Positions 1 to 9,807 of a DNA stretch of 64,000 nucleotides are shown here, piece by piece; positions within the stretch are counted from its first letter, which is position 1; each line of letters begins with the position of its first letter. The stretch comes from Neoechinorhynchus agilis (taxonomy: Eukaryota; Acanthocephala): contig CM121343.1 in assembly GCA_051530055.1 (NCBI GenBank), positions 2,108,001 through 2,172,000 of the forward strand, given 5' to 3'. The notes beneath the pieces were generated by a model, which searched no databases, was not told the origin of the DNA, and was given only the letters and a program-made list of their open reading frames with translations. The translations under genes and the position numbers were made by a program.

Positions 1-1060
1 TACAAAAAAATCGATTTAGTAATGTTCTCTATTTAAGAATGTACCCGGACAAATCATGTTCTTCACTATCCAATAAGAACGCATTCCTTTCGTATAAGAT
101 TTGCCGTCTGATTGCGAAATGGATTAGATAGGTTTGATTTTAAACCGTCCCCTCGCACATTTCACTCTAAAAAACTTTTGTGAACAATCATCTAATGAAA
201 ATGCTTCGACATGATCAAATTAAAATTGTGGTGAATATATTCCCGGATTGTATTATCCGGTAGGGAATTATGATTTCTACAATTTTAGCTTTTATGAACG
301 GTTCAATAGTCAGAAACGGCACATTGTAGTTTCAATATATTCTCAGAATTTTACACGAAGTTCGTTTAAAATTTATACGTTCTAATCTTCTAACGCCAAT
401 TAAGCAATTGGATTGCCTTGATAATGCTTATTTTTTTCGGACTCTCGCCCTTTTCATCACAAATCGCCAATTTCTACCGCGATATCATCACAGGAAAACG
501 GGTGGCATTCTTAATAAGGCTTACTACTTTTTCTCACTACTTCTTGTGAGCGTTATTGTTATCATACGTTACTTAATCGCTAAGAATTTCGAATTTTTCT
601 TCTTGGATAATCTTAGACTTAAAATTTAGTAAAGTTATTCGTTATATTGGAAATGATGAATTTTAAAACCCGAATTAGAAGTATTTTTCTGATATCGAAT
701 TCCATGAAATTTATTAAGTTCTTTAAGGTTCCCATGGATAAAACAAGGTTGTTATTTAAATCGCTTGTCGACACCTGAGAGAGATCGCGTCAAAGAGAAG
801 AATGAATATTTCGACTGTTTGAATCAGAGTCATTTGATCAAATCAATCTAAAAAATTGCAAAGAAATTTGTCATAAACGCACACCAAGTTATTGTTTTCA
901 TTTTAATTCGCGAGAACCCGACATCGTCAACCCCGTAGACAAAGACCAATCTCCCTGGGAGTATTTAGACCAACTACAGGTGGTTGGAAGGGAGCTTTGT
1001 TCCCTGTTCCACTGTGTTGGCCATTTCAATACAAATATCGACTCTTTTATCAGTCGATGG
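1..1060. other. Gene-free flank
   Basis: AT-rich sequence with only short open frames and no recognisable domain, RNA gene or tandem repeat. I see nothing in it that I can name. Confidence 0.5.
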
Positions 1061-1114
1061 AATTTCCTATTTTGGACACAGAGGATCCAAATACTTATAG
1101 TTGTATGAAAATGT

Positions 1115-1735
1115 CGATATGTGAGGTGCCGGGGTATATTGATTGGTGGAATTATTGTTTAGAAGTCGATTAAAGACGTTTCGAACCTCGTCAGGTTCAT
1201 CATCAGTCCTAAAATACAAATGATTGATTGTTCCTTCATTTATAATCAAAGAGCGTCGATCGACAATATTTCTAGATTCTTTTTTTTTTAAATTTTTGGC
1301 CATTTGAAAGTTGTCTACTTTTAAATTTGGCAATGAAATCCTCGTTGCTAAGAGACGACATTACAGCTTTCCTTTATGTATCAACAATTAAAAAGTAAAA
1401 TGGCAACGATACAACATTGAATATTGCTGAAAAGAAGCGTGAATTAACCAGCCCCAATTGCCGAAAGTATGGTATTGATTGGTATCGTTTGTTGGCGGTT
1501 GTGCTTTTTGTACTTACCTTTATTTTGTACATCGATTTCATCATTTCATTTGCAAGGTCAATGTTTGGCAGGAGTGCTTGTTGGAGTTCAGGATTTTCCA
1601 AACCATCGATTAACGGAAAGAGGAAATAAATTTTGTAATGTTTATATGTGAGGTGCCGGGGAATTATTGTTTAGAAGTCTACACCCGCGGAAAATGATTA
1701 TTTCGATTAAAGACGTTTCGAACCTCGTAGGGTTC
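1115..1735 (-). repeat. Short interspersed element, copy A (inverted partner near 33 kb)
   Basis: The interior (about 1206-1726) is nearly identical, in reverse complement, to 32877-33397. Copy A is bounded by two direct copies of a roughly 60-90 bp segment (about 1115-1205 and 1644-1735). Both contain the string GTGAGGTGCCGGGG and a GGTTCGAAACGTC box. Read on the minus strand, the interior holds a 75-residue open frame that crosses a convincing intron (donor GTAAGT, acceptor CTTTTCAG, about 80 nt). The frame has no family I recognise. The box near 1175-1209 resembles a hammerhead ribozyme core on the minus strand, but no stem I is visible. It is most simply a small non-autonomous mobile element; a Penelope-type origin is possible but unproven. 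Confidence 0.6.
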
Positions 1736-1744
1736 ATCATGAGT

Positions 1745-2094
1745 TAGAGGTATTTTTATTCTGACATAAACACGAGTTTCTTGTATGTGAAGAAGTTTTC
1801 TTCTTCTTTATGGATTTGTAAATTATATCACTGAATTTTAGAGATACAAAACCGCATTACCTTTTAGATCTGAAGAAATGCAACGAGACGAACGAAATAT
1901 TGTGTGAAAGGGAATCAATAAATTAATTTCTATTTCTCAGCGCCAAACAACAAAATTGTTTACAAAAAATGAAATGTAAAATAAGAATAGTTGAGATATA
2001 TTTTAATCTAACCATCCCACCAATATAAAAATATTCTACAATTGTTTTTTTATTGTGATTTGCTAATATTAACATAATAATTTTTAGAAACACA
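1745..2094. other. Hmx downstream region
   Basis: Non-coding AT-rich sequence just 3' of the Hmx stop on the minus strand; presumably 3' UTR and intergenic DNA. No other feature seen. Confidence 0.4.
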
Positions 2095-2550
2095 TCAAAG
2101 GCCATAATTGATGATCGAATCGCTAATTCTACTGTTGGGATTCATAAGAAATTGCCTTCTCAACGCAACTGCATACTCCGCCCAAGAATTAAATGAAAAT
2201 CTGACAGTACCATTGTTTGCAGGAGTCATTGTATTACCACCATTCACACACTCTTGATTGCTTATGTTTACCTTATCTCTTGCACAATCATCAATGCAAT
2301 TTAATCCTTGCTGTTTACATCTTTTGAATTTATTCCTTCGGTTTTGGAACCATATCTTCACTTGAGTTTCCGATAAACGTAAACTCGTAGCCAACATGGT
2401 ACGTTCACTGCTCGACAAATATTGTTTTACCTCAAACATACTTTCTAATTGAAATACTTGACTTCTCGAAAATACAGTTCTTGTCTTTTTTCTCCTTTGA
2501 AGTTCGTGTCGACTTTCTTTTATTGAAAACGAATTGATTTGATTAGACAT
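2095..2550 (-). CDS. hmx: Hmx (H6 family) homeodomain transcription factor, last exon
   Basis: A nuclear DNA-binding transcription factor of the H6/HMX class (C. elegans mls-2, Drosophila Hmx), which acts in neural and mesodermal fate choice. Residues about 20-80 form a homeodomain. It carries the family-typical stretches [17 protein letters not shown] and [20 protein letters not shown], and the recognition helix [14 protein letters not shown]. The usual NKWKR is NKFKR here. About 70 residues of low-complexity tail follow, ending in NYGL and a stop. The frame stays open upstream of the ATG at 2550 for 16 codons, to a possible acceptor near 2592 (TTAAGAG), and includes a DGDSPND segment like that preceding the homeodomain in other HMX proteins. 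This is therefore probably the 3' exon of a two-exon gene. The first exon was not found in 2.6-4 kb. Class assignment is confident; full gene structure is not. Confidence 0.93.
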   Translation of the reverse strand: MSNQINSFSIKESRHELQRRKKTRTVFSRSQVFQLESMFEVKQYLSSSERTMLATSLRLSETQVKIWFQNRRNKFKRCKQQGLNCIDDCARDKVNISNQECVNGGNTMTPANNGTVRFSFNSWAEYAVALRRQFLMNPNSRISDSIINYGL

Positions 2551-2599
2551 GGCATCATTCGGCGAATCTCCATCGATTCTAGTTGATTTTTGTATCTCT

Positions 2600-4032
2600 T
2601 AATAATAATAATAGTTAAATTCCAAATGCTATCATCGGTATAATTGAATTTTTCTCAATTCTATACATTTATCGTGCATTTAAATTGCACGCCACCTCCT
2701 GATCTTTAAACTCTTCTTGATTAAATTCCAAAATCTTATACGACTCATTTTAAATGTGAAATCAGACACACTGTAGCGAAAAGGAAAACCTGTCGAGTTA
2801 AAAGCCTTTAGAATATATCGCAACTATGAATTATCATAAGCTATCGAATACGTTAATGCATTTACCATAGCGGCTAATAAGATCGAATTTGACTTTCTGT
2901 TAACACAATGAAGCCATGCTATACTCTAACGCATTCATAATTAAATTCTACAATTCACGGAACGCTTCGGTGCTTATTAAATCAAAAGAGCTAAAGTGTA
3001 AACCTAACAAATTTCGAGCTTTTATATATTTATAATGAAAAATCGCGAAAAAGGTTTACGATTCGGTGCAAACTGATCGAAATCGGCGCAATTTGAGTGG
3101 TATTTAAACATAGATTAGGCGATGATTTGAGCAAGATTCTAACCGTAATTTACTCTTCGTTTTTCAAGGAGATCGTCGATCATAAATGTTGATTTTTTAA
3201 TCTTTTTCGTATCACTTGCTTCTTCTTTTGATCCATTCGAGAGTCTTTTCCGACTGTCCATTCTAGAAAAAAGGCGCTATGTGCTTGTTTTATGTCAGTG
3301 GAAAACAAGTTAATTCCTATCTTCATTTCTCGAAACGGTTTGTGCAAATGTTACTTCTCACTTTACAACTCTTGTAAACTCTCAAATCGACCAATCATTG
3401 CCCGAGTTGTAATAGTAAGTTCGCTTTACACAGACTTCACTACATAAATGCTCTATGCTAATTAGATTTGCGTCTATAGGCACACTACATTTGTTCTCTG
3501 CAACTCGACAGATCGATGCAAAAATGTAAATCAGCCTAATTTCAACTAATATCCATTACACCAGAAGCCACGGATTTTTTTTGTATTCTGTCAATGTTTT
3601 CTGTAAGTTAGTTTAGCTGGAAATTGAGTTTGTCTATCCGAGTGGACGTGAAACTAGCTAAAGACAATTATGCAGAATAATAAAACGGCTTCGTTCAATC
3701 TTTCAGATCAAATTACTAATTAGAAGGCATTAATTGTTTGTACTGGAAGTCTGATGTAATCAAAGACACTCCAAAGTATCTGATGTCGGCTCATGAGTAG
3801 AATCTTCAATGCGCAAATTCACTACTTATCTTTCTATCCAGAAATCACAGCACGATAATTTAAGTATATATGGAGTTTATCAACTTTTTTTTATATTCTT
3901 GACACTTTTTTAACATTGATACCAACGATTTTACTGGGTTTTTTTCCTTACAAATTTTATAGATGCAAACGATCCACGTATTTAATGTGTTTTTAAAGTA
4001 CTCTCTTTTTATTCGTAAAAGAATCTGAACAA
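2600..4032. other. Non-coding region upstream of the Hmx homeobox exon
   Basis: Likely intron and/or promoter of Hmx on the minus strand. Short AT-rich frames only; I could not identify the first exon or a known element. Confidence 0.4.
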
Positions 4033-4160
4033 AAAAATTATTCGAACGACAAAATATCTCGCTGGCAGTACAACGGGGCAATGCTCGGTCGAGGAAGGAC
4101 AAAAGCTGGAATTCGGCGGGAGGTGGTGTGTTAATTGTCGAGAAATGAAGATTGATTGAA
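4033..4160 (+). mobile_element. LINE 3' end, severely 5'-truncated (copy 1)
   Basis: The plus strand reads RQNISLAVQRGNARSRKDK and continues to a TGA inside GAGAAATGA. AVQRGNA is the conserved C-terminal signature of an invertebrate reverse-transcriptase family whose other copies occur elsewhere in this window. The last ~90 bp match the reverse complement of about 60155-60240 almost base for base, including the string CTGGAATTCGGCGGGAGG. That places the common 3' end of the element near 4160. Only about 35 codons remain, so the copy is dead. Confidence 0.75.
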
Positions 4161-4164
4161 TTTC

Positions 4165-5394
4165 AAAAATTATACAGGTTTAAAAAAAAGATTTCTGCAA
4201 CAACAAAAAAATTAAGAAGATGTAATGAATCAGCTTGATAAAAAAGTTCAATGCAAACAAAGATTTTACGTTTTAATATGACATACGAGCTATTTGGCAC
4301 ACTTTTACCCAACTGTAGCTGCTGTGATGTTTGTCCGCTGCGCTCCAATGGCAGGCAACTTGATGATTGCGTTTTCATGTCATTAAAATGGAACAATAAG
4401 AAAACCACAAAACGGACAATTTAAGCGGTTTCATAAGTGAACAGCAATTCTCGATTTAAACCTGCTTCGTGCTAAATTTTGGTTAATGATTTCAACAAAC
4501 TCAAACACGTTGATAACAATTAATTTAGACGGTATCCACAAATAATTTGTGATGATGTGGCCATGAAAATTGGAATGTCTAAGTTCAAATGAGAAGCAAT
4601 AATAGATGGCGAAATCGTTCTTCCACGAAGCTTTAAATTTTTTTTGGAAGAACAATAGAGATACTGAAAATTCGTAGGATTACTGTGAGTGATTTTTGAT
4701 AAAAATAATTAGGCAAAATTTGAAACTTGTAGAATACTTAAATTTTTTTAGATTGTTTCATGGTTCGGCCAATGAAAAATTCTATATATTTTGAGAAGTT
4801 ATTTGGTCATAAGTGATTTTGGAAACGTTTAGGATTTGTCGAAAAGTGTATGTATTCGAGCACGGACTAGTCCACAATGGTTCAAGTGGCATGATAATGA
4901 TATTTAAGAATATGATATGCTCAAATCCGTATTTTTTTCAGTCGGTACTAACAAGATATTGAGGGAAATATGTCTTCCATAATGATCAAAAAAAACTAAA
5001 CCAGAAAAATTGGTTATTTATTTTTTGAGCAAGTTGTGAACAAATAATCTTTTATTTCACAAATACGTTTTGTGTGTTTGAATCCTAGTGTTGCTGACAT
5101 ATGATAAGTGTGATTCAGAACAGCACGTCTAGACGAGATTCCAATCACAGTTCTGATTTCTGACTACTAATAGTAATGACCTAGAAATATTTAAATAGGC
5201 TGTCATGGTTAAACACCGCTTGCCAATTTGCATTTAATCTCCGAATTATCTACCGCTTTGTGTTTTGTAAACCAAAATTACCAACCATCCAATGAAAGAA
5301 CGCGCAGGGGCATTAGATAATAATTTTGATTTCTATCTTTCAAAGAGTATAAACAGTAGTTTCTCATGTTGAAAAGATAATTCATTGTTATTTG
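4165..5394. other. Gene-free stretch
   Basis: AT-rich; the longest frames (about 80 codons at 4163-4408 and 74 at 4431-4655) show no domain and no codon pattern suggesting coding. Nothing else seen. Confidence 0.45.
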
Positions 5395-5562
5395 TCGATA
5401 GGAGAAACTAAATGAAATCAAGATCTTATTGGATATTTCGATCTACTATCTCGGATCTTCTTCGGCGATTCGTCCTAAACACTTGCAAACAATCGCTGAA
5501 GAAGATCCGAGATAGTAGATCGAAATATACAATAAAATCTTAATTTCATTTTCTCCTATCGA
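5395..5562. mobile_element. Hairpin MITE-like element 1
   Basis: A near-perfect inverted repeat: left arm about 5395-5470 and right arm about 5491-5562, beginning TCGATAGGAGAAA and ending with its reverse complement. Only about 20 nt separate the arms. The element would fold into one long hairpin. There is no coding capacity. I do not see a clear target-site duplication. Confidence 0.75.
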
Positions 5563-5564
5563 AA

Positions 5565-7530
5565 AGTATTTTCTCAATCGGAACGATTACATTGAAAATA
5601 AAATACAACACATATTATTTTTTACAGAATATGGGTGTGAGCATTTTTTCGCAAAAAGTTTTAAAAATTAGTACTCTGTTTTTATCGCTTTAAAATAAAG
5701 TTTATCTTAAAAACACAAGGAAATAAACTATTCGAGTTTTTCATAACTTTTTAAGATTGTTGCTGTGACTCTTCTCTTGCAGTGCGAATGCAATAATTTA
5801 TCTTAACTGTTTGGACTTGTTTGTTTCGAAGATTGCGTTGTTCTTATATTGGCATAAGTTGCCACATCTGAAACAATTAGAAATAATCTGGCGATTATTC
5901 TTCTAAATAAACTTGTGTAGGACTATCAAAATGACAAATATTTTACAGTTAAAGAAAATAATTTTACATTATTCTGATTCATTTAGGATCATCTGAGAAA
6001 AGATGTTACGGATGTAGTGTTAATTATAGCCTTTCATGAGAACAAGAATCCTTAAAATAGAAAACCCTTCTCAAGATCAGAAATGTTACGAAATTAAATG
6101 ACAGCTAAGACTCTTTAGGCCATGGCGCAAACAGATCAAGACGAAATTGGAGAAATTTTATATTGTACATAGCTTCAAAGCATCACATACTGATTACAAG
6201 CTCGGTTTGGAATTAATGGCGATTTTTTAATCGTTTGTCTTGCCATTATCTTATTAAGTTAGAGAGAGAAAATAATTGGAATCATTCGGGATATCGTTGT
6301 TCATTGTATTTATGCAATTAAAGCTCGTTTGGGCAACATGTCGCTTTTTTACCTTTGTTCTTTCCTTAAGATTTGCTGGAAATCATTGTTGTTAAATTTC
6401 TGGTAAGCTCCTCAATGCTTTGGATGTTAGCAACCCATTTGGGCGGCGCACAAATCTGGATCAAAGAAAACCTTAAGCTGTCAATTCCAGCAAACGATTT
6501 CTGATAATACCGCCCAATGTTCGATTCCAACATTCGACCTGATACCTGAAAACTCAGCAGTTTCGCTCCAGTCCTGTTTGCTACAATCCTCGATTTGTAA
6601 TCACTGATGGCGAAATGATTTTGATAGAATGGCGTAGGATAGTCACCCGAATACAGAAGGAAAGTTTTATACTGTTGCCAACGTCCATATGGATCTATTC
6701 TTTGTTCCTTTCATAGCCGGAGCTTCATATAACACTGCTAGAGTTCGGTGTTTTGACCATTTTCTTTCAATAAGAAGGCGAAGTCAAGGAGTTTTGATTT
6801 GAGCTCGCACTTAATGTTTTTTATTCTGCCTGCAGATAAATGGCTAATTATAAAAGAAATAAAACCAATAAAGGCATTTGACGCCCAAACTCTAAGCATT
6901 ATTAAAAAGTTGAAGTTACAAGTTGGAATCAAGAAATCATTTGCGAAAAACATTGAATAAAATGTTTCGGTATTTATTTCATAGCATTGTTTTCGTTCGT
7001 TTGAAACTTCGAGCGAAATTTTCCCGTTAAGCTAGTAAAAATGGTTTGATGAAGTTCCTAATTCTCAATATCCTGTCAATTCGCGGCACCTAAAACATAC
7101 AGGAAAGGTAGACGCTAAGCGCGACTATACACGACGCTAAACGCTTTTTGCACTTTAAAAATAAAACTTAGGAATATTTCGCCATTCTTGAAAGCAGCAC
7201 ATAGATATTAAATAACTCGAATATGCAAGCTCCGAATCATTGATTACTTTGTTAACAATCTAGGAAGTAAAGGTCTTGCTATAATGGATTCCCGGAAGTG
7301 GCTGATGTAACGTTATGAAGCATGTGAGATTCGTAATCATTTTACCATAAAGAATTTTTTAAATAACTTCTAAGAGTACCACGAGTTTTAAAGAAACAAT
7401 GAGCCTTGTAGTGAGTTGATCGTTAAGGTTTAAAAAATGTAACACTACTGCCTATTTATAAATGTGCGAATAATGCTTTTAACGAGCTAATTTTAGTTCT
7501 AATAATTGATGGAAGGCATCTTTGTTGCGT
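5565..7530. other. Gene-free stretch
   Basis: No domain-bearing frame, RNA gene or tandem repeat recognised. One 71-codon minus frame at 6738-6953 has no support. Confidence 0.4.
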
Positions 7531-7532
7531 AC

Positions 7533-7733
7533 AGATTTTCCCAAAAACGTTCCCGAGTGTTTTATTTTGTCCGAATTTTCGCCGCTTCACGGCTTCTTCG
7601 GGGACCCTCCCTTGTTTGTAAGTTTTTAAATTCACGAGACGGAAGCTCAGCCGATTCGATTGGTCGATCTGGACGTGGGCATGTGAAAATTCGGACAAAA
7701 TAAAAGTACTCGGGAACGTTTTGGTTAAAATCT
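7533..7733. mobile_element. Terminal-inverted-repeat MITE-like element 2
   Basis: About 200 bp with inverted ends of roughly 50 bp. The left end starts AGATTTT, followed by AACGTTCCCGAGT and TTTATTTTGTCCGAATTTTC. The right end is its reverse complement with a few changes. The GC-richer centre has no frame of its own beyond chance read-through. This fits a non-autonomous DNA transposon; its superfamily cannot be told from the ends alone. Confidence 0.75.
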
Positions 7734-7734
7734 A

Positions 7735-9807
7735 TCTCTAATTTTACGTTACTATGGATCATATGATAGTTGTTGTCAACGTTCCAAGTTACATTTGTTC
7801 AATTGATGGCAGGAAGTTTTTCGTGAACACTTTTTATCCTTGCTTCAAGTGGGCACTTAAGAGCAAGTGTTCTTTTGCTACGGGGTAAGCGTAATTTTTT
7901 CGCTGAGCTTTAGAAATAGCCGTCTTTTTATATAATTGAATTTATTTGACATAAAAGCTTGTCCAATCCTCGATTTTTGAGACCCTATTCGATGGCAGCG
8001 TATGTTCTCTAAGCACTTTCAACGGACTGGACACATGCCCGGATGTCCGAAGTGATTAATGTGATTTTATACGCCATTAAGACATTGTCCACAGTTCACC
8101 AATTAGTAACGCCTTTCTTCTACCCAGACAAAACACTTTATCATTGTTTTTTGTCTCTCACTCAGTGTTATAATCGTCGGTTTCAGTGTGTGTCCTGTTC
8201 CATTGAAAGCGTTCAATTCACTGGCCGTATTTGAGATCTTTACACTTGCTTCCATGAGGGTCAAATGCCGCTTATCACATTGTCTGCAGCAATTAGAACA
8301 CGCTTCAGACGCACACAATTATATTTTAGCCCGCTCGCCCCGTGCACTGAAAAGCGGACTGACACAAAAGTCGTTTTATTTGCACCTCACCTTTAAGTGT
8401 TCAATGGCCTTTGTAAGCACGCGGGTTTGATCCTGGAACCTAAATGTAGCCTTAAGGTTGCTTCCTGCGAACGTTCTATATTCCACACCGACGACAGCGT
8501 GTTGTTAGCACCGTATCCAGTTTGTGCGCCGCCATCGAAACCCGAAAAAAAACGTTCGTCTCATTTTCAGGAGGAAGGTTTAAAGTATGACGGAAACTCC
8601 ATCTTTCCCGCTCATTTAGGCACGATATAAAGCCGCCAAGGTTCAGTCATCATTATCTTGTGTCAATTGGTTACACAACAGCCCCGTTGTCTTTTCGTAA
8701 CTTCTTGAGACAAACGTCCTAAAGGGTGGTGGTGGTGGTATCTGTGATTAAACGCATCCTTTATCTAGAAAAAGCAGTCGTTTTCCTTGGTTAGCGGCGT
8801 TCATAGACGACCAAAGAAACTTACACTTTCGTCCATCTCTCTCGTGAGTGGCAACTCTCGTCATTTAATACACTAATTCCTACGGTGGCGGCGACCTTTG
8901 GGATGCAATGTGAAGAAACTTCTATAATTGTTATTCACGTCGTGTGTAAGAATGTGGGATTTCCTATCAACCATTTCCCCATCCAGTTTGATTGCCGTTA
9001 AGGATATATAATTCGATTACGGACGCGCGCACACGCGCCCCAACAAGAAGCATTATAATGGTTGAAGCAATCGTTTCATCTCGCTGTGCCGGCGGTTGCC
9101 AAAGTTTTCCAGGCAAAAGGCCACCACCACCACCACCACCGTCCAGTACCGCCTCTATTATAGAGGCAATTTATTTGAAAAGTTTACTGACAAATCGGTG
9201 ACTTTCCGTCTTGTGTTGCACGATACGTCGAATCCAGACTATCGAACGCAAGTACTGACAGTCTTTTAATTGGTAGCTGTCATGTGATGTATATTTGGTG
9301 GTTCATTGGTTTACTATGTACAAATGTACTCGGATGTGTGGCTACTTTTGGACTTACCATTTTACGCTTTAAAGGGCACCTCGGTTTGTTAATGAGATTA
9401 CTTGCACTACAATGTTTTACTATTCCTCAAGTCTCACCAATCTACTCTCAACTGTCCATGGTTCCTTTCTTGACTAACGAAGGCGGGCATCTCACTTTTC
9501 TGTCTGGATATTTGCATTTTGTCCACTCTCTACGACTGAGGAATCTTCTCGGACGAGTGCTAGAACGTCTGTCTAATCGAATTTATCATTTGGCTGACCA
9601 TTAAAAGGCACAAAAGCCCTCTACATCATCGCAGGAATAATCCTCGCTTGCACTGCCTATGATAAGTTACTTTCGTTTGATAATTTCCTTACAGATATAC
9701 ACCGTCTCTAGCCGCCCTAAAGCAAACTATTCAAAAAATACACACACTAAATCGCCATGTTAAATTAGACTTGTGGGTTAACTAAAAGAATACGATCGAT
9801 ATGTGAT
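7735..9807. other. Upstream region of the CUB-domain gene
   Basis: Mostly non-coding. It contains simple repeats, including a CCACCA run at about 9120-9140 and a GGT run near 8728. A 105-codon plus frame (ATG at 9287, ends 9604) is rich in hydrophobic residues but resembles nothing I know; I treat it as chance. Three overlapping plus frames at 8043-8630 are likewise unsupported. Promoter function for the gene starting at 9808 is inferred only from position. Confidence 0.4.

Noticed and set aside
1374-1629. Opposite-strand frames with a hydrophobic stretch in the inverted element
   Set aside because: The plus-strand hydrophobic frame spans the reverse complement of a well-formed intron; neither strand gives a known protein.
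8043-8630. Overlapping plus frames of 63-80 codons
   Set aside because: No domain, no splice-consistent join to the CUB gene, and overlapping frames on the other strand are equally long.
9287-9604. 105-codon frame upstream of the CUB gene
   Set aside because: Hydrophobic but without recognisable family or splice-compatible partner; about the length expected by chance here.
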